Shown in pieces: positions 33,946-43,085 of a stretch of 64,000 nt of DNA. The first letter of the stretch is position 1. Every line of letters starts with the position of its first letter. Source of the stretch: Sphingomonas sp. UV9 (lineage in GTDB: Bacteria; Pseudomonadota; Alphaproteobacteria; Sphingomonadales; Sphingomonadaceae); NCBI RefSeq assembly GCF_004101245.1, contig NZ_SCIN01000001.1, positions 200,784-264,783 of the forward strand, written 5' to 3'. Position numbers and translations under genes: made by a program. The notes under the pieces are model-generated. The model searched no databases. It saw only the letters and a program-made list of their open reading frames with translations, and was not told where the DNA came from.

Positions 33946-36900
33946 TCAGAAGCGGTAGCGGATACCGGCTGTGTAGCGGCGGCCGTAATCAAACACGTCG
34001 AGCAGCTGGTTGTCGTAGCGCCCGTGCGTGCTTTGCTGGTTGTTGTTGATGTTCAGCGCTTCGCCAAACACGCTGAAGTGCTTGTTGATGTCGTAGCTCG
34101 TCGTCAGATCGATCTGGAAGCTCTGGTTGACGAAGGTCGGCTCCGCACCGAACGAACCGGTATTCTGGTTCTGGCCGAACTGGAGCAGATACTTGTCGCG
34201 CCAGTTGAGCGCGGTGCGGAACTGGAACCCACCCTTGTCGTAGAAGCCGACGAAGTTCGCCGAATTCGCCAGGCCCGTCACCGCAAAGCCGGTCTGCGAG
34301 ATGTTCTTGTCGTCATAGGGCCGGTTGGTGTTCACGAACGTCGCATTGGCCTGGAAGCCGAAGCCGGTGTCGCCGAAGACCTGCTGCCAGGCGAGCTCGA
34401 CGCCGCGTACGGTGGCGTCGGGGCCGTTGACCTGCTGCGTGACGGCGAAGCTGGCGGGCTGGCCGGTGGTCGGGTCGACAAGGCCGTTGATCGTCTGCCG
34501 CGTCACGCCGCCGACCACGAAGTTGCTGACGTTCTTCAGGAAGAAGCCGACCGACAGATACGAGTTGCGGCGATAATACCATTCCGCGCCGATATCGAAA
34601 TTGTCGGCGAGATACGGCTTGAGGTTCGGGTTGCCGCCGCTTGCCGACAGCGCGCCGATGCGCTGGCCGTTGCCGACGTTGAGCACCGGGTTCAGCAGCG
34701 CGAGCGACGGACGGGTCAGCGTCCGCGAGGCGTCGAACCGGAGGATCAGATTGTCCGTCAGCTCCAGCTTCGCATCCATGCTGGGCAGCAGGTACGAGTA
34801 GGAGCTGTTGCTCGTGACGCCTTGCACGTCGGTATAGGTCGGAATGCTCAGCAGCGTCCGGTCGGCCGTGCTGGTCACCAGCGAGGTGGGCAGGCGACCC
34901 TGTCCGGTCGAGACCAGGTTGGTGTTCTCGTTGCGCACGCCCGCGTTGAACGTGAACGGCAGGCTGCCGATTTCGGTCTTGAAGTTGACGCTGAAGTACA
35001 GTGACCACGTCCGCTCGCGCACCCGCAGCACGCTGCCGGGATCGACCGCCTCGTCGAAGGTCCCGGTGAAGCCGGTCACGTTCCCGTAGTTGAATCCCGG
35101 CACGTTCTGCGCCTGCGGATTGCCGAGGCTGGTCAGGTAATTCTGGTACGCGATCGGGCTGAACACGAACACCGATGGCGGCAGGCTGCCGTCGAACCCC
35201 GGGATGAAGTTGTTGAGGCTGACCGACCCCTGGTACAGGCTGCCCGGCAGCGGCGCGACGCCCGAGGTGCCGGCAGAGGGCGCACCGTAACCGGCATAGG
35301 CCTGCCAGAAATTGTTGGTGAAGGTGCTGGTGTTCCGGAAGTTGAACGTGTCCTGGTAGAATTGGCCACCGGCCTTGATCGTCAGGTCGTCCTGCTTCCA
35401 GGTGGCGTTGCCGCGGAACTGCATCAGCTCATCGGTATTGCGCTGCGTCTGGTTGACCGCGACGTGCGTGCCGATCACCGAGGTATCCGCCCAAGCGGCG
35501 GTGTTGCCGGCCGGACCAAAGTTGCTGATCGTCGGGAACGCACCGCTGCTGTTGCCGTCGACCGTGAACTGCAGCGTGTTGCCGAGCGCACTGCCATAGC
35601 CGATGTCGCCATTCTGGCTGCCGATGACGTTGCCCGGGTTCCGCCAGCTCTTGGCATAGGACCCGTCGGCCTCCAGCGTCAGATTGTCGGTCGCGTCGTA
35701 TTTGACGTTGAGCCCGGTCTGGTTGGTCTGGAGAATCTCCGTGTTACGCGCAGACGTGAAGTCGGTCGGCGTGCCGGCCTGCGTGAAGTCGACCGCGGTT
35801 CCGTTGCCGTCGAGCGTCACGTTGCGCAGGTCGCCCTGGTTGAACCAGACGCCAAACGCGTAATTGTTCTGGACGATTTCCTGGCGCGAGAAATTATTGT
35901 CCAGCGTGACCATCAGGTCGTCGGTCGGATGATATTGGAACGCGACCCGGGCGTCGACGCGCTCGTCCTTCACGCGCTGTTGTTCCGCGCCATATTGCTG
36001 CGGGAACCAGCCGGGCAGATTCTGGCGATTGTTCGGATTGGCGTAGGCCGCCGACGTCGTATCGCTGGTCGGCGAACACGCCCCGGCGCCCGCGTTCCCG
36101 GTGAGCTGGCACGGTGCGAAATTGCCGCCCGGCCAACCGGACACATACACGCGGTTGGTATCGGTATCGCGCCGCGTGTAGATGACATCGGCCAGTACGC
36201 CGAACGTCTCGTCGGCGGTGGTATCGCTGATCAGCAGGCCCGCGGTCGGCACGATCCTGCCCGCCCGCTCCTGGATCGAACCCGAGCCCGTGGCGGCGAG
36301 GCGGAAGCCGGGATGATCGAATGGCTTAGGGAACTGGATGTCCACCGTCGCGCCGATCGAGCTCGACGACAGCGACACGTCGGGCGTCTTCAGCACGCTC
36401 AACTGGCCGATGAAATCGACGCCCACGGTGCTGAAATCGATCTGGCGACCACCGGTGGCGGTCGAAATGCGACGACCGTCGTACAAGGTGGTGTTGAAAT
36501 CGCCGCCGAAGCCGCGAACGGTGATGCCCGTCGGCTCACCGCGCGAACCCGAGCGCTGGATCGACACGCCGGGCAGGCGCTGCAACGCAGCCGCAACGTT
36601 CGAATCCGGGAATTTGCCGATATCCTCGGCAGATATGACGTCGACTACGCCCGAAGACGTGCGTTTCAGGTCGAGGTTGCGCTGCAACGAGCCGCGCAGG
36701 CCGGTGATGACGATCTCGTCGCCTTCGCCGGTTGCGTTGCCTTGCGAAGCGTCGGGTGCCGTCGCTGTGTCCTGCGGTTGCCCGGACTGCGCCGCGGTGG
36801 TCGTGTTCGCGGTGGACGGAACAGCGGGCTGCGGCGCGGTCGGCTGAACGGTGGTGTTGTTCTGCGGAGTACCCTGGTCCTGCGCGAGCGCAGGGATCGA

Positions 36901-36993
36901 CCACATCAACGCCATGACGCTGGTGGCACAGGCAAGCGTATTCTTTGGCCGCGATAAACTGCGAAGGCCCAAATCACGAAAGTTCGTGGTCAT
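33946..36993 (-). CDS. TonB-dependent receptor 2, oligosaccharide-associated class
   Basis: A 1015-residue outer-membrane transporter. Signal peptide about 1-38 (CATSVMALMWSIPALAQ), a long Q/T/A-rich linker (39-90), a TonB-box-like GDEIVITGLRGSL, the plug with AEDIGKFPDSNVAAALQRLP and RGFGGDFNTTLYDGRRI, then the barrel ending GIRYRF. It is divergent from sapC and the JmjC gene, and co-directional with the halogenase operon. The company of CE20-like, GH3, GH27 and GH95 enzymes suggests branched hemicellulose oligosaccharides as cargo. This is inferred. Confidence 0.95.
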   Translation of the reverse strand: MTTNFRDLGLRSLSRPKNTLACATSVMALMWSIPALAQDQGTPQNNTTVQPTAPQPAVPSTANTTTAAQSGQPQDTATAPDASQGNATGEGDEIVITGLRGSLQRNLDLKRTSSGVVDVISAEDIGKFPDSNVAAALQRLPGVSIQRSGSRGEPTGITVRGFGGDFNTTLYDGRRISTATGGRQIDFSTVGVDFIGQLSVLKTPDVSLSSSSIGATVDIQFPKPFDHPGFRLAATGSGSIQERAGRIVPTAGLLISDTTADETFGVLADVIYTRRDTDTNRVYVSGWPGGNFAPCQLTGNAGAGACSPTSDTTSAAYANPNNRQNLPGWFPQQYGAEQQRVKDERVDARVAFQYHPTDDLMVTLDNNFSRQEIVQNNYAFGVWFNQGDLRNVTLDGNGTAVDFTQAGTPTDFTSARNTEILQTNQTGLNVKYDATDNLTLEADGSYAKSWRNPGNVIGSQNGDIGYGSALGNTLQFTVDGNSSGAFPTISNFGPAGNTAAWADTSVIGTHVAVNQTQRNTDELMQFRGNATWKQDDLTIKAGGQFYQDTFNFRNTSTFTNNFWQAYAGYGAPSAGTSGVAPLPGSLYQGSVSLNNFIPGFDGSLPPSVFVFSPIAYQNYLTSLGNPQAQNVPGFNYGNVTGFTGTFDEAVDPGSVLRVRERTWSLYFSVNFKTEIGSLPFTFNAGVRNENTNLVSTGQGRLPTSLVTSTADRTLLSIPTYTDVQGVTSNSSYSYLLPSMDAKLELTDNLILRFDASRTLTRPSLALLNPVLNVGNGQRIGALSASGGNPNLKPYLADNFDIGAEWYYRRNSYLSVGFFLKNVSNFVVGGVTRQTINGLVDPTTGQPASFAVTQQVNGPDATVRGVELAWQQVFGDTGFGFQANATFVNTNRPYDDKNISQTGFAVTGLANSANFVGFYDKGGFQFRTALNWRDKYLLQFGQNQNTGSFGAEPTFVNQSFQIDLTTSYDINKHFSVFGEALNINNNQQSTHGRYDNQLLDVFDYGRRYTAGIRYRF

Positions 36994-37104
36994 ATCCAGT
37001 CATCCCCTCATGCACCGTCGCTCCGCTCTTCTTCTGAGAAGCGTGCGCGACCAAATCTACTGATGGGCGAATCAGGTAGTTTTCCTACCGTTCCGGCCAT
37101 CACC

Positions 37105-37116
37105 GTTAGCGCTCCC
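37105..37116. promoter_or_regulatory. Weak LacI-type half-site (GTTAGCGCTCCC) in the receptor 2 / sapC promoter
   Basis: The left half GTTAGCGCT equals the complement of half of site 3, but the right half is degenerate. It sits within the 244-base divergent region 36994-37237, which otherwise holds only presumed promoters. sapC has a strong GGAGGGAGGAA ribosome site ending at about 37233. Confidence 0.3.
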
Positions 37117-37237
37117 ATCATACGCAGGCCGGTTGCAGTTGCAAGCATTTGTATGAGTCATCGCGCCGTGCCTTTGCAACGGCGCCGTGCTGTGCGATCT
37201 GATCGGGTAACGACGATCATAACGGAGGGAGGAACGG

Positions 37238-37924
37238 ATGCCGGCCTGGGAAATGCTGAACCATGCGCAGCATGCGTCACTTCGCGTCTCGCGGACCTGT
37301 GACGGCCAAAGGCATTTCGCGCAGATCGTCGCCGACGAGTTCCTGCAGGCCGCGCCCTATTATCCCATCCTCTTCACGAAGCATCCGGAGACCGGTGCGT
37401 TCTACGCCGGCGTCGTGATGGGCCTCGAGCCGGGTCATAACCTGATGACGAAGGAGGGTGTGCTCGCGGATTATCGTCCTGCCGATCTGGAGCGGCAGGG
37501 CTTCTATATTGCCGACGGCCAGTTGGTCGTGGATCGCGAGCATCCGGTGTTCGTCGCGCCCGACGGCCAGGCGGTTTTCGAGATCAATGGCGACGCAGCG
37601 CTACCATTAAAACGCGTCCAGCACGCGTTGCACGTGTTGGAGACAGGCCTTCCCGAAACCGACGCGTTGATCGAGCGCCTGCTGGCCCACCGCCTGCTGG
37701 AACCGATCGACGTCTCGATGTCGTTCGACGACGGCGAGAGCCTGACCCTCGAAGGGCTGTACACGATCAGCCTCGATGCTCTGCACGCGCTGCCCGACGC
37801 GGCCGCACTCGACCTGTTCCACAGGGGCGACCTGCAACTCGCCTATGCGCAGACCGGGTCGGTGCGCCATCTGCGGACGCTGGGACGACGCCGGAACGAC
37901 CGGCTGGCAGACATCGCCCGATGA
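37238..37924 (+). CDS. SapC family protein
   Basis: A 228-residue cytoplasmic protein without signal or membrane segment. It follows the SapC family wording: HFAQIVADEFLQAAPYYPIL, FTKHPETGAFYAGVVMGLEPG, RQGFYIADGQLVVD, and a C-terminal LQLAYAQTGSVRHLRTLGRRR. The family was named from S-layer work in Campylobacter, but in sphingomonads, caulobacters and xanthomonads such genes stand beside large TonB receptors, a cupin and a halogenase. Molecular function is unknown. It overlaps the JmjC gene by four bases (ATGA) and diverges from receptor 2. Confidence 0.88.
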   Translation: MPAWEMLNHAQHASLRVSRTCDGQRHFAQIVADEFLQAAPYYPILFTKHPETGAFYAGVVMGLEPGHNLMTKEGVLADYRPADLERQGFYIADGQLVVDREHPVFVAPDGQAVFEINGDAALPLKRVQHALHVLETGLPETDALIERLLAHRLLEPIDVSMSFDDGESLTLEGLYTISLDALHALPDAAALDLFHRGDLQLAYAQTGSVRHLRTLGRRRNDRLADIAR

Positions 37925-38937
37925 TCCACGAGGCGCCCGCGAACGCTTTGCGCGACCCGGACAATTTCCGGACGCTCGTCATGGAACGGGGCCAACCCGC
38001 GATGCTCCGCGGTGCGGCGCGCGGTTGGCCGATGCTAGCCGGTAGCGCGGCAACGGGCGACGACCTGGCCGGGGTCGTCGAGCAGTTCCGGCGCTTCGAT
38101 ACTGGACGCCTGGCAGAGGTGTTCGTCGGCAAACCGGAGATCGCGGCGCGGTACGCTTACGATGCGTCGATGGCCGGCTTCAATTTCGATCGCAGCATGA
38201 TCCCGTTCGGCGACGCGCTGACGCAGATCCTCGCGAGCGCCTGCGAGCCCGGGCAACCCAGCATGTACATGGGGTCGCTGGCGGCAGAGACGTACTTCCC
38301 GGGTATCGAGGAGACGACGCGGCTGCCGTTCGTGCCGGTCGCCGTCCGTCCGCGGTTCTGGATCGGTCACGCGTCCACCGTCGCCTGCCATTACGACACG
38401 ATGGACAATGTCGCGTGCGTGACGGCGGGGCGGCGTCGCTTCACGCTGTTTCCGCCCGATGCGATCAAGGATCTGTACGTCGGGCCGATTGACCACACGC
38501 TGGCCGGACAGCCGATCAGCCTCGCCGTGGGCAGCGAGCCGGGCGATCCGCGGTATCCGAAGTTCGCGCAGGCGAGGGATCGGGCGCTGGTCGTCGAACT
38601 CGATCCCGGCGACGCCCTATATATCCCGAAGCTGTGGTGGCATCAGGTCGAGGCGCTCAGCGACGTCAATGTCCTCGTCAATTTCTGGTGGGACGGTTTT
38701 GCGGCAGGGCCGGACCAGCCCTACACGGCGATGCTGATGTCGATGCTCGCGATCGCCGAACGCCCGCTTGCCGAGCGCGAGGCGTGGCGCGCATGGTTCG
38801 ATCATTACGTGTTCCGCCCGGACGGTCACCCGCTCGCCTTCCTGCCGACCGAACGGCACGGCGTGCTCGGGGCGCAATCGAAGGACAATTACGCGCGGAT
38901 CCGCACGCTCGTCATGCGGCTATTGCGCGGCGGCTGA
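37921..38937 (+). CDS. Cupin-8 / JmjC-like Fe(II)/2-oxoglutarate oxygenase
   Basis: A 338-residue cytoplasmic protein of the cupin_8 family. The double-stranded beta-helix carries an iron triad: His157 and Asp159 in ACHYDTMDN and His241 in LWWHQVEAL. The surrounding wording (VTAGRRRFTLFPPDAIKDLY, LDPGDALYIPKLWW, NVLVNFWWD) is that of JmjC-type protein or small-molecule hydroxylases. The triad is intact, so an active dioxygenase is expected. Substrate unknown; its coupling to sapC and nearness to receptor 2 suggest modification of a component of this uptake system. It is convergent with tag. Confidence 0.9.
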   Translation: MIHEAPANALRDPDNFRTLVMERGQPAMLRGAARGWPMLAGSAATGDDLAGVVEQFRRFDTGRLAEVFVGKPEIAARYAYDASMAGFNFDRSMIPFGDALTQILASACEPGQPSMYMGSLAAETYFPGIEETTRLPFVPVAVRPRFWIGHASTVACHYDTMDNVACVTAGRRRFTLFPPDAIKDLYVGPIDHTLAGQPISLAVGSEPGDPRYPKFAQARDRALVVELDPGDALYIPKLWWHQVEALSDVNVLVNFWWDGFAAGPDQPYTAMLMSMLAIAERPLAEREAWRAWFDHYVFRPDGHPLAFLPTERHGVLGAQSKDNYARIRTLVMRLLRGG

Positions 38938-38954
38938 CCTCGATCTGCGCCGCA

Positions 38955-39518
38955 TCATCCAGCGGCTCGCCGGAAACAGTCTGTCTCGTGGTCGTCGACC
39001 AGCCCGCACGCCTGCATCCATGCATAGACGATGACCGGCCCGACGAACTTGAACCCGCGCTGCTTGAGCGCCGCGGACAGGGCTTCGGACGCGGGCGACC
39101 GGGTCAGCGCCTTCTCGCCGTCGCCGACGACCGGGGAGCCGTCGACGAAGCCCCAGACGAAATCGGCAAAGTCTTCACCGGCATCACGCATCGACAGGTA
39201 CGCGCGCGCGTTGCCGATCGTCGCCTCGATCTTGGCGCGAGAGCGGACGATGCCGGCATTGTCGAGCATGGTCGCGACGTCGTCCTCGCCGAACCGTGCG
39301 ACGGTCTCCGGATCGAAGCCCGCGAACGCCGCGCGAAACGCGTCGCGCTTCCGGAGGATCGTAATCCATGCGAGCCCGGCCTGAAACCCGTCGAGCATCA
39401 GCTTTTCCCACAGCGCACGCGGATCGCGCTCGGGCACGCCCCATTCGGCATCGTGATATTCGGCGAGCAACGGATCGCTCCGTGCCCAGCGGCAGCGCGT
39501 AACGCCGGCAAGCGTCAT
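38955..39518 (-). CDS. tag: DNA-3-methyladenine glycosylase I
   Basis: A 187-residue cytoplasmic base-excision enzyme, the same length as E. coli Tag. It removes 3-methyladenine from DNA. The zinc ligands are present at both ends: Cys in CRWARSD, His in YHDAEWGVP, and His and Cys in DDHETDCFR. GNARAYL and ADFVWGFV match the family, as does KQRGFKFVGPVIVYAWMQAC. In the base pocket the glutamate of E. coli (LEGQQAGLSW) is aspartate (LDGFQAGLAW). I chose the ATG at 39518. The 263 bases upstream (39519-39781) show no gene. Confidence 0.95.
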   Translation of the reverse strand: MTLAGVTRCRWARSDPLLAEYHDAEWGVPERDPRALWEKLMLDGFQAGLAWITILRKRDAFRAAFAGFDPETVARFGEDDVATMLDNAGIVRSRAKIEATIGNARAYLSMRDAGEDFADFVWGFVDGSPVVGDGEKALTRSPASEALSAALKQRGFKFVGPVIVYAWMQACGLVDDHETDCFRRAAG

Positions 39519-39781
39519 GTCGGTCACGGCGAGGTCTGATCGGGGCTTGGCATATTCCCCGCGACGATGCGCGATCTGCACCGCGCTGTCGATACGAGGC
39601 GCATATGACCAGCCCGGAATGGATCGGAACTTGCCAGTGGCTGATGCGGTGGCGAAGGTGACGAGAGGGCACGCCGATGACGGTGCATCGGGCCCAGAGA
39701 GGATTCGCTGGACGCCATGCCGACTAATTGCCTGTCCGCCACGTTTGCGCACGTATCTCACGACCACGATGGAGGGCTGTC

Positions 39782-40972
39782 GTGAGTCAGGATCCAACCG
39801 CACGAGCGGTAACGATCGGGGATCGGGTCGAGCGGTTCGTGCGCGATGTCGTCGTACCGTTCGAGCGCGACCCGCGGCGTGGCCCGCATGGTCCGTCGGA
39901 TGATCTCGTCCATGAGATGCGCGGTCTGGCCAGCACGGCCGGCGTGCTGACGCCGCACATCCTGGGTGACGGCGAGCACCTGACCCAGGCCGAGACCGCG
40001 TATGTGCTGATCCGCTCGGGCCTGTCGCCGCTCGGTCCGCTGGCCTGCAACACGATGGCGCCCGACGAGGGCAGTATGTACCTGATCGGCAAGGCGGGCA
40101 CGACGGCGCAGAAGGAGCGTTTCCTGGCGCCGATGATCGCCGGCCATGCGCGGTCGGCGTTCTTCATGACCGAGCCGGCGGCGGACGGGGGCGCGGGTTC
40201 CGATCCGTCGATGATGCAGACGACCGCGCGGCTCGATGGCAACCACTGGGTGATCGATGGGCGCAAGGCGTTCATCACCGGGGCGGACGGTGCCAGGGTC
40301 GGCATCGTCATGGCGCGTACCGACGCGGGGGACGGTAAGCTCGCGGCGACGATGTTCCTGGTCGACCTGCCCGATCCAGCGATCCGCATCGAACGCGTGC
40401 TCGATACGATCGACAGTTCGATGCCGGGCGGTCACGCGGTGATCGCGATCGACGGTCTGCGGGTTTCGGCAGACGCGATCCTCGGCGCGCCTCACGAGGG
40501 GTTTCGCTACGCCCAGGTACGGCTGTCGCCGGCGCGACTGTCGCATTGCATGCGCTGGCTCGGGGCGTGCATCCGCGCCAACGAGATCGCCACCGACTAT
40601 GCCTGTCGTCGTCACGCATTCGGCAAGCCGCTGATCGATCACGAAGGCGTCGGCTTCATGCTGGCCGAGAATATGATTGACCTCCGCCAGGCCGAGCTGA
40701 TGATCGACTGGTGCGCCGGCGTGCTCGATACCGGATCGCTCGGGACCGCGGAAAGTTCGATGGCGAAGGTCGCGGTGTCGGAGGCGCTCATGCGGATCGC
40801 CGATCGCTGCGTGCAAGTGATGGGCGGTACGGGCGTGACCGGCGATACGATCGTCGAGCAGGTATTCCGCGAGGTACGCGCCTTCCGCATCTACGACGGC
40901 CCGACCGAAGTCCATAAATGGAGCCTGGCCAAGAAGATCAAACGCGACTGGAAGGCGGCACAGGACTGCTAA
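39782..40972 (+). CDS. Acyl-CoA dehydrogenase
   Basis: A 396-residue FAD enzyme that introduces an alpha-beta double bond into an acyl-CoA. The family landmarks are AFFMTEPAADGGAGSDPSMM (FAD/substrate loop), WVIDGRKAFITGA, a C-terminal helical domain with DYACRRHAFGKPLIDHEGV and VQVMGGTGVTGDTIVEQVFREVRAFRIYDGPTEVHKWSLAKKI. The last stretch resembles DcaA/FadE-like enzymes for branched or aromatic acyl chains. The GTG at 39782 has GGAGG seven bases ahead and replaces a longer, implausible start. No CoA-pathway partner is adjacent, so the substrate is unknown. Confidence 0.92.
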   Translation: MSQDPTARAVTIGDRVERFVRDVVVPFERDPRRGPHGPSDDLVHEMRGLASTAGVLTPHILGDGEHLTQAETAYVLIRSGLSPLGPLACNTMAPDEGSMYLIGKAGTTAQKERFLAPMIAGHARSAFFMTEPAADGGAGSDPSMMQTTARLDGNHWVIDGRKAFITGADGARVGIVMARTDAGDGKLAATMFLVDLPDPAIRIERVLDTIDSSMPGGHAVIAIDGLRVSADAILGAPHEGFRYAQVRLSPARLSHCMRWLGACIRANEIATDYACRRHAFGKPLIDHEGVGFMLAENMIDLRQAELMIDWCAGVLDTGSLGTAESSMAKVAVSEALMRIADRCVQVMGGTGVTGDTIVEQVFREVRAFRIYDGPTEVHKWSLAKKIKRDWKAAQDC

Positions 40973-40996
40973 GTCCAGGTTTGACCAAGGCTTGGT

Positions 40997-42319
40997 TCAG
41001 GACGAGCTAGGACCGAGTGTCATGGTGAAACGCAGCCCCCTGCCGCCGGGACCGGTCGCGACGTCGAGGACACCGTGGTGCGCGCGCGCGACCCGGTCGA
41101 CGATCGACAGGCCGATCCCCGAGCCTTCGGAACGGGAGCCGTCGGCGCGCCAGAAGCGGTCCTTCAGCCGTGTGAGTTGGTCCGGCGCGACGCCGTCGCC
41201 ATTGTCGGTGACGCCGATGCAGGGACCCGGTCCGACCTGGACGACGATCGCGGTGCCTGGAGGGGTGTGGCGTACGGCATTGTCGACCAGGTTCTCCAGC
41301 GCGAGGATGATCGCGGCGGGATAGCCGGTGATGCCGATGCCCGACGATCGGTCGTCGAGCGCGATCGTTCGTCCGCCTGTGATGATTGGCGGCGCGCGAC
41401 CGGCAACCACCGTTGCGGCCAATGCGCCGAGGTCCAGCGGTTCGCCGTCCTCCTCGACCGGTCGTTCGAGATCGGCGAGCGCGAGCAGTTGCGTTACCAC
41501 GCGGGCGGCGCGGTCGACCGATGCGAGCAGTGCCGCCTTCACCGTCGCGTCGTCGACCGCGTCTGCGCGCAAGCGAATTACCGCGAGCGGCGTGCGCAGT
41601 TCGTGGGCGATGTCCGCGGCGAACGCGGCTTGCGTACGAAAGCCCTCCTCGAGCCGGTCGAGCGCTTCGTTGGTCGCGACGGCCAGCGGCTCGACTTCGG
41701 TCGGCAGCGTCCCGCGCGGCAGCCGCGTGTCGAGCGAATGCGGGCCGATCGCGGCGGCCGTCGCCGATACCGCCTTCATCCGCCGGGTGAGGCGTCGCGT
41801 GAGCAGCGTGCCGATCAGCGGCACGAGCGCAGCGATCGGCAGGACGAGCAGCGCGAACCGCTTGAGGAACGCGCTGACGATATCGTCGGTGACGACTTCG
41901 GGCGCCGCGCTGTCCTGCGACGCGACGATCCAGCGGCCCCCTCGCGCCGGCAGGCTGTAGGCTTCGATGACCCCGCGCCGGAAGAAGTGCGCGCTACGAT
42001 CCATCGGCGCCGCGGCAATGATGTGCGGGCGGGCGGGCCCCCTTGCCATAAGGACGAAGCGGTTTCGGTCGACGACCGCTATCGCCATGCCGTCGGTCAG
42101 CGCGTCGCTGCGCAGCGGGGCGGACGCGGGGAGGGCGCTCGCGACGGTGGCGGCCTGCTGGCGGAGCAACCTTCGCTGATAATGGTCGGCGGTGCTGTGC
42201 AGCAGCATCGCGACGCCGAACGACAGCGCGACCGAGGCGACCAGCGCGGTGACGACATGGAGTGCGACGAACTGGCCCAACAGCGACCTGGGCAGGGATC
42301 GCGGCAGGCGGACGATCAC
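40997..42319 (-). CDS. Sensor histidine kinase (OmpR-system partner)
   Basis: A 440-residue inner-membrane kinase. Two membrane segments (about 17-37 and 160-182) bracket a periplasmic sensor of about 120 residues, followed by HAMP, the dimerisation helix with FAADIAHELRTPLAVIRL (phospho-His), and the ATPase domain with ENLVDNAVRHTPPG, VTDNGDGV and EGSGIGLSIV. The GTG start overlaps the regulator's stop (GTGA), so the two are coupled. The divergent RND efflux operon suggests that it senses a metal or another toxic compound in the periplasm. Confidence 0.93.
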   Translation of the reverse strand: MIVRLPRSLPRSLLGQFVALHVVTALVASVALSFGVAMLLHSTADHYQRRLLRQQAATVASALPASAPLRSDALTDGMAIAVVDRNRFVLMARGPARPHIIAAAPMDRSAHFFRRGVIEAYSLPARGGRWIVASQDSAAPEVVTDDIVSAFLKRFALLVLPIAALVPLIGTLLTRRLTRRMKAVSATAAAIGPHSLDTRLPRGTLPTEVEPLAVATNEALDRLEEGFRTQAAFAADIAHELRTPLAVIRLRADAVDDATVKAALLASVDRAARVVTQLLALADLERPVEEDGEPLDLGALAATVVAGRAPPIITGGRTIALDDRSSGIGITGYPAAIILALENLVDNAVRHTPPGTAIVVQVGPGPCIGVTDNGDGVAPDQLTRLKDRFWRADGSRSEGSGIGLSIVDRVARAHHGVLDVATGPGGRGLRFTMTLGPSSS

Positions 42320-42990
42320 GGCTTGCAGACGATCATGTAGCCGAGTCCGCGCACCGTCTCGATCCGGGCGCCGCTGTCCGCATCGTCGAGTTTCTTGCGC
42401 AGGCGGTGGACATAGACCTCGACCGCGTTCGAGCCGAGTTCGCCGCCGAGCCCGAACAAATGATCCTCGGCGATCCGCTTCGGCACGACATTGCCGGCGC
42501 GCCGCAGCAGTAGTTCGAGCAGTTCGGTCTCGCGCACCGACAGCGCGATCGCCGCATCCGCGACCCGCACCAGCCGCGTTTCGAGATCGAAGCTCAGTCG
42601 CCCGCACGTCAGCGACCGGCCGATATAGCCGCCCTGCCGGCGCAGGACGGCGAGCGGGCGGGCGTGGAGCTCGTCGACGTCGAACGGCTTTACCACGTAA
42701 TCGTCGGCGCCTTCGTTGAGACCGCGGATCCGTGCGTCGATCGTGCCGCGTGCCGTGAGGATCAGTACCGGGCGCGTATCACTGCGTGCGCGGATGCGGC
42801 GCAGCAGCGTCAGCCCATCCTCGTCGGGCAGGCCGAGATCGAGCAGGACCGCGGCGTAATCGCCGTGCTGGAGATACGCGTCCGCCTCGTCGCCGCTGCG
42901 CGCGAGATCCACCGCGAAGCCGCGCGGCGCCAGCGCTGCGATGAGCGCCTGTGCCAGCTCGCGGTCGTCCTCGATCAGCAATACCCGCAT
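42316..42990 (-). CDS. OmpR-family response regulator
   Basis: A 224-residue regulator with receiver domain (phospho-acceptor Asp51 in LLDLGLPDEDG, Lys in VVKPFDVDEL) and a winged-helix DNA-binding domain (about 125-222; SNAVEVYVHRLRKKLDD, VRGLGYM). It is cotranscribed with the kinase and divergent from the RND operon 95 bases away. Direct repeats in the shared promoter are a likely binding site. Confidence 0.94.
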   Translation of the reverse strand: MRVLLIEDDRELAQALIAALAPRGFAVDLARSGDEADAYLQHGDYAAVLLDLGLPDEDGLTLLRRIRARSDTRPVLILTARGTIDARIRGLNEGADDYVVKPFDVDELHARPLAVLRRQGGYIGRSLTCGRLSFDLETRLVRVADAAIALSVRETELLELLLRRAGNVVPKRIAEDHLFGLGGELGSNAVEVYVHRLRKKLDDADSGARIETVRGLGYMIVCKP

Positions 42991-43025
42991 CGATCGTCGC
43001 CTCGTCTAGGTGCGGTGCAGCATCC

Positions 43026-43043
43026 GTAAGCGCGCTGTAAGCG
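43026..43043. promoter_or_regulatory. Direct repeats GTAAGCG x2, candidate response-regulator site
   Basis: GTAAGCG occurs at 43026-43032 and 43037-43043, an 11-base period on one face of the helix, as OmpR-type regulators prefer. The site lies between the divergent starts at 42990 and 43086. Confidence 0.45.
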
Positions 43044-43085
43044 AGCGATCCTATCGGCTCCAGTCTAATCCCCAAGGGGCTGATT

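Noticed and set aside
42320..42607. N-terminal extension of the histidine kinase
   Set aside because: It overlaps the response-regulator gene out of frame; the GTGA overlap at 42316-42319 is the natural start.
43070..43079. CCCCAAGGGG palindrome before the RND adaptor as an operator
   Set aside because: It overlaps the ribosome-binding site and is too short; the direct repeats upstream are a better candidate.
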